Assembly: GCA_037074615.1 (NCBI GenBank)
Contig: CM073520.1
Coordinates: 35,707,527-35,771,526 of the forward strand
DNA length: 64,000 nt
DNA from: Leucaena leucocephala
Lineage: Eukaryota > Streptophyta > Magnoliopsida > Fabales > Fabaceae
Direction: 5' to 3'
Shown here: one piece after another, positions 10,480 through 22,903 of the stretch
Layout of the letters: the number at the start of each line of letters is the position of its first letter
How positions within the stretch are numbered: the first letter of the stretch is position 1
Made by a program: the position numbers and the translations under genes
Notes under the pieces: generated by a model
Databases searched by the model: none
What the model was told of the DNA's origin: nothing
The model's input: the letters and a program-made list of their open reading frames with translations, nothing else

Positions 10480-11030
10480 AATCAAGAAATTGTGGACAGT
10501 TGATGATTCAGTGTAGAGTCTTCATCCCTACCCTTTCTATCTGAGCGTAAGAGTTGAGGAATTGAGATGGCTAAACCCAACCCTTGCCTCGAAGGATGCC
10601 AACTGATAAATGAGATGTAGGTCTTTTCAACAGTTTTATCCTGGGCTGCCGCTCGAGTATAGATTGAACACACCAAGCCAGCCGAAGAAAATAACTGTTT
10701 ATATGATTGTCCTCCGCGCTCAACTTTCTCTCGTTCTGCACATCAACAGTCTTCGTGAACTGCTGATTAGACTGAATCCCTTAATTTTTAAGGAAATGAC
10801 AAAGAGGTACCCAAGATTGATGGGCTCGGGGAAATGAAGAGCTTGAGAGATAAAAAAAGCATCTGGCGTATATCCGGTGCACTGCACTCTTAGAACGAGT
10901 CCCATGTGTTCACGAGGGCATATTGATCTTATCCCCTTGCCCTCCGAACTTGAGGAACAATTCACAATGGGAAGCGGAACTTATAGAACCGAAATGACAA
11001 AGCCATCTGAGGGCTCCATCGTATGATTAA
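10480..11030. other. GC-richer island, possibly organelle-derived insertion
   Basis: This ~550-bp block is clearly richer in GC than its surroundings. It contains overlapping open frames on both strands (minus 10482-10676 and 10720-10965, plus 10610-10837). Texture and open frames resemble a plant organelle DNA insertion (NUPT/NUMT), but I could not name the organelle locus. It may instead be a remnant of something else. Confidence 0.25.
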
Positions 11031-11554
11031 GAAAAACCAGAAAGAAAAAGATAAAAGTGGGTAATCAACATGATTTAAGTCGGTAGAATTGCTCTCCCCT
11101 TCAATAGAAAGCTAATCCCCTTAAAGAAGAATATGTTTGATCCATTTTTTTCTTTGATACAAGAGATGGTTAAATGTCCAAAATAAACTATTAATTTATG
11201 AGAGGATTATATCCCAAATACTTTTTTACTATAAGATTTTTTAAATTCTGAGGATAATTATATAAAATTATTGTATTATTTAACCCGTCACCCATGTATC
11301 TACAATTTTTTTTTTGGTACAATCTGCAAATTTTTGTTTTATAAATGAAGAGAACGACGGGGAAATTAGAAATCATTTCACTATTCCATCTCTGGGCCAG
11401 CTCAGCCCAATTCTTGTCTCCTTGGCATCGCCATTCCTATGAGAAAGCCCAATACCACAAATGTGAGAATAAATATGCCCACAGTAGACCTCATAAATCA
11501 TGATTCCCAATCTTCCATCCTCATTTTTGTTTATATTTTTCTTTTCATTCCAAG
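11031..11554. other. Intergenic spacer
   Basis: AT-rich sequence with no supported gene, repeat or RNA. Confidence 0.4.
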
Positions 11555-11562
11555 AGCCAAAT
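11555..11562. repeat. Left target-site duplication of second hAT-like element
   Basis: AGCCAAAT, compared with AGCCGAAC at 12299-12306: 6 of 8 positions match, directly outside the inverted repeats. Confidence 0.6.
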
Positions 11563-12298
11563 TAGGGGTATACATAGGCAGAGTTAGGTAGGATAACTCC
11601 TACCCAGTGCCCTATCCAAAAAAAGTATGGGTTGTATTTTATAACTTGATGCCTAACCCTACTAGATAAAAGCCCTAACCATTTTAGGTTAGTCATGGGC
11701 AGACTGGATAGGCTCAAATCGTGATGTCCTGCTCATATTGTGAGAAAAAATTTATAATCATAAATTTATAAAATAATATCATATTTATATCTTCAAGAGT
11801 TAAATAATATCCATAATCCATTAAGAATAAGGTAACAAAATAATAATAATTAAAGTCTTGAAGTCTATTACATATATAAAAAAAAATGAAATATAGAGGT
11901 CAGATATTTGTAGCTTTATTACAACACCAATAATCGAATATTTGACAAATAAATCATATGAGCAACTTTGGTATCTACGTAAATATAAGAGTTATATTCA
12001 ATAATTTAAAAATGAGCAATGAGAGTTGTCAGCTAAAGTGAAAATTGTAAAATTACAAATAGAATAAATTAATAAAATAAATAAAACTATGAAAAAAAAT
12101 TAAAAATATATATATAGGACTGTGTCAAATGGGCAGGGCGACATACCTTACCCAGTGCCCTGCCTTGTCTGACACTTGGTATGGTCCAGCCCTACCCTAC
12201 TTAAATATATTTTGAATAACTTTTTTTATGTCGAATTAAGTAATTTTTCTATAAGTTCAGACGGGTAAATTGGGCTATGGGTATTATGTACATCCTTA
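11563..12298. mobile_element. Non-autonomous hAT-like DNA transposon
   Basis: A 736-bp element without coding capacity. The left end is TAGGGGTATACATAG; the right end, reverse-complemented, is TAAGGATGTACATAA, giving terminal inverted repeats matching at 11 of 15 positions. The flanking 8-bp duplications are AGCCAAAT and AGCCGAAC. Both subterminal regions carry related motifs such as tacccagtgccctatcc (about 11602) and tacccagtgccctgcct (about 12149). The mutations in ends and duplications suggest an older insertion than the one at 1770-2452. Confidence 0.7.
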
Positions 12299-12306
12299 AG
12301 CCGAAC
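12299..12306. repeat. Right target-site duplication of second hAT-like element
   Basis: AGCCGAAC, 6 of 8 positions identical to AGCCAAAT at 11555-11562. Confidence 0.6.
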
Positions 12307-13559
12307 GGAATTTCGTGTTACTTAACCCCAAAATGATAATAGCCATAATATAAACTTCTATTCACATCAAGTTATGGAAATTTATCTTCATATGCTCAAA
12401 TAAGAAGATCAAGGTAATGGGAAAAAAATTAGTAGGAAAAGAATATTATAAGAGAAAACTCTTAAAAACAATCATTTTTGTTATTATTTTTAGAAGTTTT
12501 TTTCTCAGTATTCTTTTCTTCCTATTTTCTTCCACATGAAATTAAGAGCACTAACTAATTTTAATTACTTTTTATAATTTGTATGATTCAATTTTTTTGA
12601 AAGTCCAATTTTATTCCAGAAATTTTCGCCCAAAAGATGTGAATTTTTGGAAGTTTTTTATATTAATATTGTTCCTGAAGTGATTAAAAAGAAACAATGC
12701 TACCCTTGATCCATGTTACTTTTTTAACAGTTTAATATTAATTTTTTAATGATTAAGATAATTTTAATATTTTTAGGATAACATCGGCCCTATGAAAACT
12801 TTTGAATACACAAAATCTTTTGAGATAAAATTAATACTAATCCTAATATTTACAACATATGCTATATAAAATAGAAAGTAAAGGACACAGAAAAGTTTGG
12901 AAAAAGGACTGAAGGGAAGAAGCATCAATGGTGGAGAATTGAAAGAGTAAAGGACGGGGCTAGTGGGATCCAAATGTTGGGAGAAAGCATGTGCCCTTGT
13001 ATTTATTGCCCTTTGCCTTATCTCTTCCCACACTTGTCCTGCTTTCTGTGGCCCCTTTCCGTGTTATGTCAAGCTCCGTTCCTTCAATTCTTTCCCCTTC
13101 TTTCTGGATCAGAGTGGATGACCAAAATTCCAGTATCATATTTAATACTCAATAATATTAGACATAATAATTTTTAATAAAATAATACATGTAGTTAATA
13201 AAATAAATAAATGTTGTGCAATTACAATTATTACTAAGAAAACAAACATATGATTAACATTTTGAAAAAAATTGGAGAAAATTCCTACATTAATTTTTTT
13301 TTGGTGCGAAGCTCCTAATATGTATAAAATTTATAGAATATTAGTATTTTTATACTCTCATCAATAAAATTTGTAACGAAGGACTTTTCTCCTCCAATTT
13401 TCCTTTGAATTTTTATGTTATTTTTTTCATTTCGCAGGTTGTTCTTTGTAGTGGGTTTTGATTGACAGCTTTGACATCACGTTTAGTTTAATGTCCAACC
13501 TGTCCAACGGTACAATTAAATACATAGGTCCCTCTCAATAATAATAGAATTAGTCTAAA
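12307..13559. other. Intergenic region
   Basis: AT-rich spacer without a supported gene. Overlapping small frames at about 12773-13177, one on each strand, encode hydrophobic low-complexity peptides and are not convincing. Confidence 0.4.
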
Positions 13560-13725
13560 TGAAAAGAGGTTAAATATCATTTAAATAAAATTTTAAATTT
13601 AAATCTTGATATATATAAAAAAATTTATTAAAAGATTCACCTACTATAATTAGATATGTGACATGGTCATATCTAAATATAATTAGAATAAAATTATGGT
13701 AAAATGAGTATATAATCAAACAAAC
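13560..13725 (+). repeat. Degenerate SINE-like sequence, copy 1
   Basis: The segment around agattcacctactataatta...gtgacatggtcatatctaaatata aligns with the tail of the better-preserved SINE at 39662-39830 (agattcacctaccataacca...gtgacgcggatcatatttggatata). Its tRNA-like head is too decayed to recognise with certainty. Confidence 0.4.
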
Positions 13726-14524
13726 ACACATAGGCCCCTCTTACTTGTACGGCTTTGATCGCCTCATCCGTCCGTTCGTCGGAGTATCGATTTAATTATG
13801 CGGTTTAATTTTGTAATTTTATACTACCATTACCATTATAAACATAAAGTAAAAGGAAGGAAAGTTACAAAGGTTGCTGATAATCATGAGTGGCTATTCT
13901 TTTCCCCAAGTTAGTGAAACTGTCAATGTCCATTCCCATGAAAACAAAAACAAGGACGCTTTTGCCCCCAAAAAATTCAACTTTGTGCTTTGTGTGCGCC
14001 TCTCCCCATTATTTTGTATTTCCAGAAAATGACGTGTCATAGGAAGGTGACAAAGAGAACAATGATGGAAGGGATGGAGGGATAATATCTCAGGCCAATA
14101 AATCTTATCATCATTTCTTCAGGGGGGACATGTGAGTTTTATTCAACTAAACAATGTTTCTTTGTCTGGGCTAAAACTCTCACCTAAGAGGGGTTAGAGA
14201 CACGGGGATGGAATATGTAATCTTAGTCGTAATATAATCGAGGGAAAACAAGTGTATAATCATAGGAACAAGACGAAGCAAACTTATTATAGTAAGAAAA
14301 TAGAATAAAACATCAAGGGTTGGGTTTTTGAATGTAATTCATGGGCCGATAGTAATCACAACCAGGCGTTTATTACCTCAATTCATACCAGTGAATTATA
14401 GCAAAAAACAAAAAATTCATACCGGTGAATATAGTATTGAATCGATGCGATCCATTACATATATAGCCAACATACACATCAAGCAACAAGGGCGACATGA
14501 TCCACAGTTCATGGAGCCCGAGGC
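13726..14524. other. Intergenic region
   Basis: No supported coding sequence or repeat boundary. Confidence 0.35.
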
Positions 14525-14660
14525 ATTGACTTGTCTTTAGAAGGATAAGCAGTTTCTGGGGGCCCAGGCTCCCCAAACTGTGCTGTAGTGGACTTAGGTT
14601 TTGCAGCTGCAAAAGGCTTCTCATTTGAGCCGTATAGCACAAGTGTCTACTTGAGTTGTT
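14525..14660 (-). pseudogene. Possible orphan terminal-exon fragment, unidentified
   Basis: On the minus strand a ~45-codon frame reads ...LVLYGSNEKPFAAAKPK and on to ...GEPGPPETAYPSKDKSMPRAP followed by a stop. Its hydrophilic, Pro/Lys-rich composition is unlike the AT-rich surroundings and resembles a real protein C-terminus. Upstream it meets an in-frame stop and then LINE sequence at about 14655. I do not recognise the family. It may be a captured exon, the last exon of a gene cut off by the LINE insertion, or chance. Confidence 0.25.
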
Positions 14661-17430
14661 GGAGAAGTTTTTGGTTAGTTGAGAAGAGGAAGAAGATAAT
14701 TATGGCTAGACTATGTGGTATCCAGAAATCATTTGCTTATCCTTATTCTGAGTTATTGTGTTCTCTTGAAAAGGAATTGTAGGATGAATTGGAAGGAATT
14801 TTTAGAGTTAAAGAAATTAAATAGTTTAAAAAAATCTAGAACTAGTTATTAAGGGTGATAGGAGTACAATATATTATTATTTAAAAATAAATATGAGAAG
14901 GAAAAGAAAGAGTGTTGACTTTAAGAGATGAGAATAGTATGTGGTTAGAGAATAATATATTATTAAAGGATTTTGTTAATTACTTTAAGAACATGTATTG
15001 TGAGGAGGAATTGTCTTCTTGTTTACTAAATTCTATTAGTTCATTTCTAAGGTTGGAGAGTTCTATGCTTTGCAATTTATTTAATATGCCTACTGTGGAG
15101 GAAATTAAAAGTGTTATATTTCTATGGTGCCATATAAAGCACATGGTGATGATAGGTTTTGCCCGATCTTTTATCAATCTAACTAAAATATGGTGAGGAA
15201 TGATCTGTGTTGCTTTGTCAAGGATGTCTTTCAGAATAAAATATCATTGAAAGAAGCCAATAAGACTCTTATTTCATTAATTCCTAAGCGTGAATTTCCT
15301 AAGTTAATTCATCATTTTAGACCGATTTCGTTATGCATTGTTCACTAGAAGTATATTACAAAAGTAATCACTGTGAGATTGAAAGAAGTTATGGATAAGG
15401 TAATCTCTCCTTTCCAAATTAGTTTTATAAAGGGTAGGTATATACGAGATAATATTATTGTGGGATAAGAGATAATGCATTAGATTCATAAATGTAGAGG
15501 AAGAAAGGGCTTAATGGCATGTAAGATTGATTTGGAAAAAGCATATGATAGGATAAGGTAAGATTTTCTTAAACAAGTATTATTTGAGGCAGGATTTCAA
15601 ACATATTTTGTTTCCCTTATAATGAATTGTGTGAAGTTAGTCTCCTATAATATATTTTGGAATGGTACCAAGACTGATTATTTTCTTCCAAAGAGGGGAT
15701 TAAGGCAGGGGATCTAATATCTCCATTGCTATTTGTCTTATGTATGGACAAATTGTCTCACTTGATTAGTGATTTGATAAATAATGATTCTTGGAAACCT
15801 ATCAAGGTAATCTTAGGTGGGCCCATTATCTCTCATCTCATGTTTGCTGATGATTTACTCTTATTTGGGAAAGCGACCAAAGAACAAGCAGTTGGTATGA
15901 TGGAGTATTTGAATAGGTTTTGTATTGCTTCTGGGTCGTGTATTAGCAAGAACAAATCTTCAGTATTTTTCTCTCTAAGAGTCAGACATGCTTCTTGTAT
16001 AGAGATAGTTAGTATTATCGGGATGGGGGGTGTCTACAGAGATAGGTAGATATCTTAGATTTCCAATATCTAGGAGAAGGAGACTGACGGAGACTTTTCA
16101 ACATATTATTGATAAAGTGAAGTCAAGGATTGCCATATGGAAGGAGAATACTTTGTCCACAGCTAGTAGAATTACACTTGTTAAGTCGGTCTTGAGCTCT
16201 ATCCTCTGTATTCAATGCAAGTGGCTAAGATCCCAAAGTATGTCTGAGAGAGGTTGAATGATTGCAAAGGAATTTCATATGGGGAAGGAGTCAAAATGCT
16301 CATGCTTTTCACCCGATCGGGTGGAATCAAGTGACTCAGCCAAAACTAAATGTAGAACTTAGTTTTAAACAGTTGAGATCTTTGAATAGGGCTTTTGGGG
16401 AAAATTTTATGGAATCTAATTTTTGGTTCAACGGGTTTATGGGTTGAAGTCTTATGGTAAAAATACATGTTAAGAAATGAAGACAATTCGTTAGAATTGT
16501 GTCAAGGGGACTCAGCACTTTGGAAATTTATTGTTGATCAATAGGAAATCATTGACAAGGGAATGAAGTGGGCTATTAGATATGAGACTTTGGTGTAATT
16601 TTTTGCTAATTGTTGGTTATTTCCCGATATGAAGATTAAACATGTTTGCCTCATATCTCTAACGAATAAGGAGGAATTCAGCACAGTAGCAAACTAGGTT
16701 GTGGATGGGTCTTGGGACTTCCATAGATTGGCTAGTATTGCACCGAGTACTATTTTTCACATACTCATTTCAATGATTCCACTAAGGCCAGATGCGGGTC
16801 CTGATGTTTTGTTTTGGAACGCTACTGCGATTAGGACCTTTACAGTAAGAAGTGCTTATTATTTGTTAGAGGAAAATATCTCCACGAATCTTATGCCAGT
16901 ATACAAAAGCATTTGAAAATAGGGAGGTGTAGAGAGAATTAGAATTTTTTATGTAGATAGCTGTTAATAACAGGTTGCCAACTAATGCTGGAGAAACAAA
17001 TGGTCTACAACTTCTGATGCATGTCCGAGTTGCAACTTGGAAGGTGAAGATACATTACATATTTTGCAAGATTGTGCTTATGCTGGGCGTATTTGGCTTC
17101 ACTTATTGCTACCAAGGTTTTATTCAGCTTTCTTTGCCGCCCCTCTTTCAGATTGGTTTGTTTTGAATCTGAAGAGACAATTAGGCAATATGGGGATTGA
17201 CTGGAAGCTACTCTGGGGAGTAGTTATTTGGAAGCTTTGGTTGTGGAAGAATGAGATTATCTTCAATTCAGATGCTATAAAACCTGAACAACATGATATA
17301 GCTATCTTACAAGGATGGAAGAAGTATGTGCAGATAGATGACTGTACTAATATGCAGAATTTGTCATTCACAGAGGGCAGATAGATGACTGTACTAATAT
17401 GCAGATAGATGACTGTACTAATATGCTGAC
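14655..17430 (+). mobile_element. 5'-truncated, decayed LINE (L1-like non-LTR retrotransposon)
   Basis: ORF2 remnants in order on the plus strand, broken by many stops and frameshifts. The linker before the RT comes first (LTLRDENSMWLENN at about 14917). Reverse transcriptase follows: LMACKIDLEKAYDRI at about 15510, VLCMDKLSHLI at about 15735, and the catalytic FADD box in LMFADDLLLFGKA at about 15840. Downstream are the thumb region and the zf-RVT zinc-binding domain (GEDTLHILQDCAYAGRIWLHLL at about 17040). The endonuclease domain is absent. No poly(A) tail or target duplication was resolved. It is dead by frameshift. Confidence 0.85.
17331..17426 (+). repeat. Three copies of a ~25-bp segment at the 3' end of the LINE
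   Basis: CAGATAGATGACTGTACTAATATGC occurs at 17331, 17378 and 17402. The last two copies are directly adjacent; a 22-bp spacer separates the first two. Confidence 0.9.
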
Positions 17431-19639
17431 TTCCCAGCAGCCGAAAGCAACTTCTAGCGTCAATTCAGCGTTTAAATGAGCTTCAAGGGCAGAAGTAGCT
17501 TCTAAATTGAAGCCACTTTTTGTGCTTCTCAAGTGCAACGCGTTGCGGCGACTTTTAAATCTTTTTCACCTACCCAAGTTACCCTCATGCATCATTCTTT
17601 GTGTCAAAGTTTTGGACCATGTTTTTTCTCTTTTGCAGATGAACGGGCAAATAAAACAAATTAAATATAAGAAAAAGTTGAAGCAAGATTGAGAAGCAGA
17701 GGATATTTTCAAATGCTAAAAAAATGTCCAATAGATTGCAGCTCAAAATGCTTCACTTTGTTAATTTCTTCTTTTATTTGCAAAAATATCCTAAGCAAAA
17801 AATTAATTAATAAAATTTGCAAAAAAAAATATTCAATAGCATATGTAAAAAAACACATTAAATATATCTAATTAAATATTTTTAAGAGGGAGAGAATTTT
17901 TTTACAATATTATATACATATAATATATACATGTAAATATATATAATAAAATTTATATCATTTTCAATCATTTTATATATAAATTTACTTTTAAGTTAGT
18001 CATATAAATAAGTTTCTATTTATTAAACTGACTTTTTAACAAAAACCTATCTAAACATATATTACCTGACTTTTTCTCCAACTTTATTTTATAAAAACCA
18101 ATTAAAATAAAAAATCACTTTTATTAATATTATCCTAAACAAGCCCTATACTTATCTAAACTCGCTCAAAATATTATAAAGAATATTTCTTCGAACAACG
18201 ATTAAGCTCTTCTCTTCTTCTATTTTATTCTTTTAGTAAAATTGCCTGAGTCTCCAACTCTTTGTGTATGTTCCAAAATCTGATGGTTGGAGAGGCTCTT
18301 CTTTGTTTTGGAATTTAGCTCCAACGTCCATTTTGCTTTTGTAACACTGATCAATAATCCTGTTTCCTTCTAGGAGACAAGTCAATTAGACACTGCCACT
18401 TAAACCATAAATATTTTAGAAGAAATTATATGTGACTGACTACAAAAATTGAAGGAGATTTATATATTTGAGGGTCTATTTAATATTAGTATGAGGAAAA
18501 TAAGAAAGAAAATAAATTTTAATGAGCTTAATTTAAAAAAAATAGATAAGTACGATATAAAATTTTAATAAAGATAATATTTTTGTATGATAAAAAAATT
18601 AAAAAAAACTTTTAAATCTATTTCTCCAAAGCTTTTAAGATCCTTCCATGTAGTATTTACTTATTTATTATATGTTTGCTTTCCGAATGAGCCATATCTG
18701 ATTTGTTAGAATAATAATCGGGGATGAGCTGTTCCCTTTTGACCTTGAAAGAAACGGCGTCTCTTTCCAAGAAAGGGATATCCTAGCTACCTCCTTCATG
18801 CAATTCCTCTCTGCTCACTCTACTATTTCCTCGTCTTCATTCTTCACTACAAAAGAATTTCCTCCTCTTGTTCACCACTACCTGCCACTGTCGACTTTTC
18901 AACCAAGATTCAAACTTTTCATTATCATTTATATGACCATGTTTAATTTTATATAATATCTTTATATTTAATGATTAGTTGCAAATGATAAATCATTTTA
19001 ATTAAAAGATGTTTACCCACAAAACTGGAACCAAAAACACCTCCTCCAAACTGTTGGAAGTGGAACACTTGCGAATCCCATTAGACAGTAGTTGACTTCT
19101 TGTTCGAGACTTCTTCTCCTTTTTGTTTCTGATGAGAGAATTTACATTCCACATCTCAAATTAAAAATAAAATAATATATGCCTACCAATGGATCGGGCT
19201 GTCCACTTCAAAGATCGGGTTTCGAGGTAGGGCTACCTAATTTTTTTATTACCCGAGCAAGATTTAATCATAAAACGTGGCAACGCACCAGAGGTTATGA
19301 GCTGGCTTGGCGTACCTTAGCATACTCCGACCCGCGAAACGAGCCACAATTTCGGTTGCTTTTGGCTGCACCTGCACCCACCCTCGTCCTCTTTCCAAAC
19401 TACTCTCTCGGATTCTTATAATAAAACTCTATTATTTTTTTAAAAATTAAATAAATCAATATAAATTATTTATATCTATTTTTTATTATTTAACTTATAA
19501 ATTATTTATTTTAAAAATATTATATAATATATATTATAATTAAATAATTTTTTTAATTTTTTTAATCTTTTGACATAATGAACTATACGTAAGAGTCTTA
19601 GAGAAAATTAATGTCAACACTTAATAGATTCACAAGTAA
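17431..19639. other. AT-rich intergenic region with repeat remnants
   Basis: No supported gene. 17440-17560 and 18060-18150 (ending aaacaagccctata) look like ends of an unidentified non-autonomous element. 18465-18650 resembles half of the foldback element at 39855-40130. A plus-strand frame at 19179-19421 has no recognisable domain and I do not call it a gene. Confidence 0.4.
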
Positions 19640-21110
19640 TAGACAGAAGATCGACGGCCTGCATGATATAGTTAGGCATATATAGCTGAGATGATTGACT
19701 TGATGAGAGTATCTCCATCAGCTAGAGGGAGGTTGGACATTTTCTAATTGCTGAGTCTGCTTTTAACTCTATCTATCAATGATGAATTGGTAGGTCTCTT
19801 ACTAACTTGGTCATAGGAAATGGCACTCCTAAATATTTTCCAAGATTTATGGTTCGCTCCTCGCTCAGTTGTGCGGCTCTAGTATGATGCACATTCTTGG
19901 ACAAGAAGACTTTGGTCTTGCTATGACTGATTTTTGGTCTCGAGACTTCACATAATTGATGCAGGCATCACTTGATAACCTCCACCTACTCTAAGCTAGT
20001 CTATGAAAAAATCATAAGATTGTCGGCAAAAAAAAAAAAACAAATGAGAGATAGGAGGACCATGCTCGGTTTAATCGGCTTTCAATGGCCCATTATCATC
20101 TCCTCTCCTCCTGAATAAGGTGTGCTAGCTTCTCCATGCATATAACGAACAAGTAGAGTGATAGTGGATCCCACTATCAAGACTCGAGGAGTGTTGAATC
20201 CAGTTGATTTGCTACCATCCCAAAGAATTTTCATAGACATAGAGGATATGCAAGCATGTATCCCCGTTCTGAGTTGTAATGACATCTGAAGCTCTTCAAG
20301 ACAATCAATAACAAAGTCATATATCACATGACCATAAGCTTATTCTAGGTCAATTTTGATTGCCATAAAACCCTTTTTCCATGACATATTCCTAATAAAA
20401 TGAATGACTTCCTTAGCTACAATGATATTTCCGAAACTCGTTCGACCCTAGCAAAGCTACATTGATTAAGAGAAATGACTTGAGGAAGGAATCCCTTTAT
20501 CCTATTAAATATCACCTTGGTTAACCTTATAAATAGTATTGCAGAGACTAATGGGGCGAAAATCACCTGGTTACGGTTCGGGTTGGTAAACGTATTCTTC
20601 ACAAAACTAGTCACCAAAGGCACTAGAGTGTCCCATTAACTTTGAAAAATAGAGCGTTTAATCCATCAGGATTTGAGGACTTCAAGGCACCCATACGCCT
20701 TGATCTCATCATCGGAAAATCTCTTTCTATAAGACCTCTTGCTCTAGGTTGTCCATCTCTACTAGTGCCAATAGGAGCTTGAGCCACATCATCATCACAC
20801 GTAAAGATATATCAATGAAAGATTCCGTTGCCATCGGCTTAATTTCTTCTACATTATCTATACAAGTATCGTTGTCAGTTTTAATAGCCTCAATTGTGTT
20901 TCTCCTTCTTCTCCTCTTAGCTCAGGTATGGAAGTATTTTGAGTTTCTATCCCCAAGAGAAAACCAATTACACTTAGCTTTTTAAGCCTAGAACAAATTC
21001 TCTTGAGTTAGCACCTCTTCCATATTCTTGTCGAAGTACAATTTCATAAGAATTTGGATGAGTTTATTAGCCTTAAATTCGCTCATGTGATTTTAATCAC
21101 TATTAAGTAA
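19640..21110 (-). mobile_element. Decayed LINE reverse-transcriptase fragment
   Basis: Minus-strand remnants of a plant L1-like RT. VISLNQCSFARVERVSEISL near 20420-20480 corresponds to the conserved fingers motif (…QVISLNQCAFVPGR…). KILWDGSKSTGFN near 20190-20235 is followed by the degraded RQGDPLSPY equivalent. Many stops and frameshifts are present. The region next to the FADD box is not intact, and termini and target duplication were not found. It is a separate insertion from the plus-strand LINE at 14655-17430. Confidence 0.7.
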
Positions 21111-21927
21111 GTTGACATAAATGTCTAATGTAACTTACATATAAGAATTAAAACTAAAATTTATTAAAAATATAGATCTAAAATATAAACTCTTTAAAAG
21201 TATAGGGATTTAGAATTAGTTTATTTCTAAAAACAAGACAACTTAAACTCATGAGGGACAAAAAATCGATTTTGAGTAGAAAAATCAACTTTCAACAAAT
21301 TTTATTTAATTCTAAAGCATCCAAGTGTGAGCTTCATATTTGATTTATTTTTCTTTTGCCACGTGTTTAAGTTGTCTCTTTTTTAGGACTAAACACATTC
21401 TAGATCTCTATATTTTTAATAAGTTTTTATTTTGATTTATATATATACTTTTAACAAGTTTAGATTTTAATTCTTACATATAAATCTACGTAATGGTACA
21501 TACTAATGCCATGTCAATGAAATTAACATCATTAAGTATGAGTCTTCATAAAACTATAGGACTAATGTTTTAGATTATATAAAGTATATAGATGAAAAAA
21601 ATAAAAGGAAAACATATAGGTCAAAATAAAAAATCATTAAAAGTATGTGTATATCAAAGTTTAAGCCAAATAATTAATATCAAATGGATCCATTTTTTCA
21701 CTTATATCCTTAATTAATGTACTATTCCTCATTCTCATCTTTCCAACCTTCTGCACAGAAAAAGATTCTTATTTATTTATCAGGTGGGTCAAATGTTTTT
21801 ATTCATTGTTTAAGGATATTTAAAAAAATTATTAATCACTTATAAAATTTTGAAAAATGCTAGGGTTAACGGTCTTTGAGATCTAGAGTTGTCCGAAGGT
21901 CTTAGGTTGCTGGGTAACTTCTCTAAG
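21111..21927. other. AT-rich intergenic region
   Basis: No supported gene. Segments at about 21120-21250 and 21350-21500 share similar wording in opposite orientation (no gene, possible old inverted repeat), but boundaries are unclear. Confidence 0.35.
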
Positions 21928-22175
21928 AGAGTGTGATTGGATGACCTAAAATTAAAATTTTAAAAGGGTTTTTGATCAAATCTTGGTTTGAAAAACTTTT
22001 AAAACAAATAATTATAATTATCCAAAAATACTTCTGGACCAAACTATAATTTAAAACCATCATTTTGAATAAATCATAAGAATAACTTTTAGAATAGTAA
22101 AAGAGCATATGAATTACTTAATTATTATTTTACCTATATTTTCCCTCTCTCATACCCCCTCCCCTCTTTCTACCT
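21928..22175. mobile_element. MITE, 'GTTTGGAAA' family, truncated copy D
   Basis: Left half of a forward-orientation family member: tttttgatcaaatcttggtttgaaaaacttttaaaacaaataatt...aatagtaaaagagcatatgaattacttaattattattttacc, then the pyrimidine tract. The right half is absent. Confidence 0.5.
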
Positions 22176-22424
22176 TCGCACGTCTGTCAAAGGTTCACCG
22201 TTAATGGTGGAGCATCGCCTCTCTATTAATGGTGGGATATTGCTGATAGTCTACTGGAGATACTCTAGTCTCTTTATCGTCTTCATTCTTTACTCACCCT
22301 CTGTTGCTGCCTCTTCTTCTTTTTTCTCTTCTGTTAGTGACTGCCATTAAGACCAAAATCAATTACTTAAATTAAGTTATATATTAAAAGTTGGAGGAGT
22401 GTATCATAGATCCTTGGGGTTGGT

Positions 22425-22795
22425 AATGAGATTCTAGAGATTTATAATTTGAGTTGTTGGGTATTCCATAAAATTTTAGACTTTCTATCAATTAAATGTA
22501 ATATTAATAAATATATATAATATATATTATATTTAAAATTAAAATTAATTACTCAAATGCAATGAGATTCTAGAGATTGATAATTTGGGTTGTTGGGGAT
22601 TCAATAAAATTTTAGACTTTCTATCAATTAAACATAATATTCATAAATATATAAAATATATATTATATTAAAGACTAAAATTAACTAGTTAAATTAAGTT
22701 CATAGATTCTTAGGGTTGATTTTAAAGATTTATAATTTGGGTTGTGGGGGATTCAATGAAATTTTAGACTTTCTATCCATTAAAACGGACTGTTT
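22425..22795. repeat. Diverged tandem repeat, ~136-150 bp period, three units
   Basis: Units begin near 22425, 22561 and 22708. Each carries gattctagagattNataatttgNgttgttggg and attttagactttctatcNattaaa; the first two also share a following TA-rich run. Units differ by scattered substitutions. No coding potential. Confidence 0.75.
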
Positions 22796-22903
22796 TGGGA
22801 CTGCATAGAAGTGATAGGTGATGCTTAAAAAGAGTTTCTAACATATTGGTCCTCAAATTTAGAAACTTTATTGTTTAATTGTGCTAGGGCATGAATAGAA
22901 TAT

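Noticed and set aside
10720..10965. Minus-strand 81-codon frame in the GC-rich island
   Set aside because: No recognisable domain or eukaryotic gene structure; more likely part of inserted foreign or organelle sequence.
19179..19421. Plus-strand 80-codon frame
   Set aside because: No domain, no close neighbours and no promoter signal; length is possible by chance in a less AT-rich patch.
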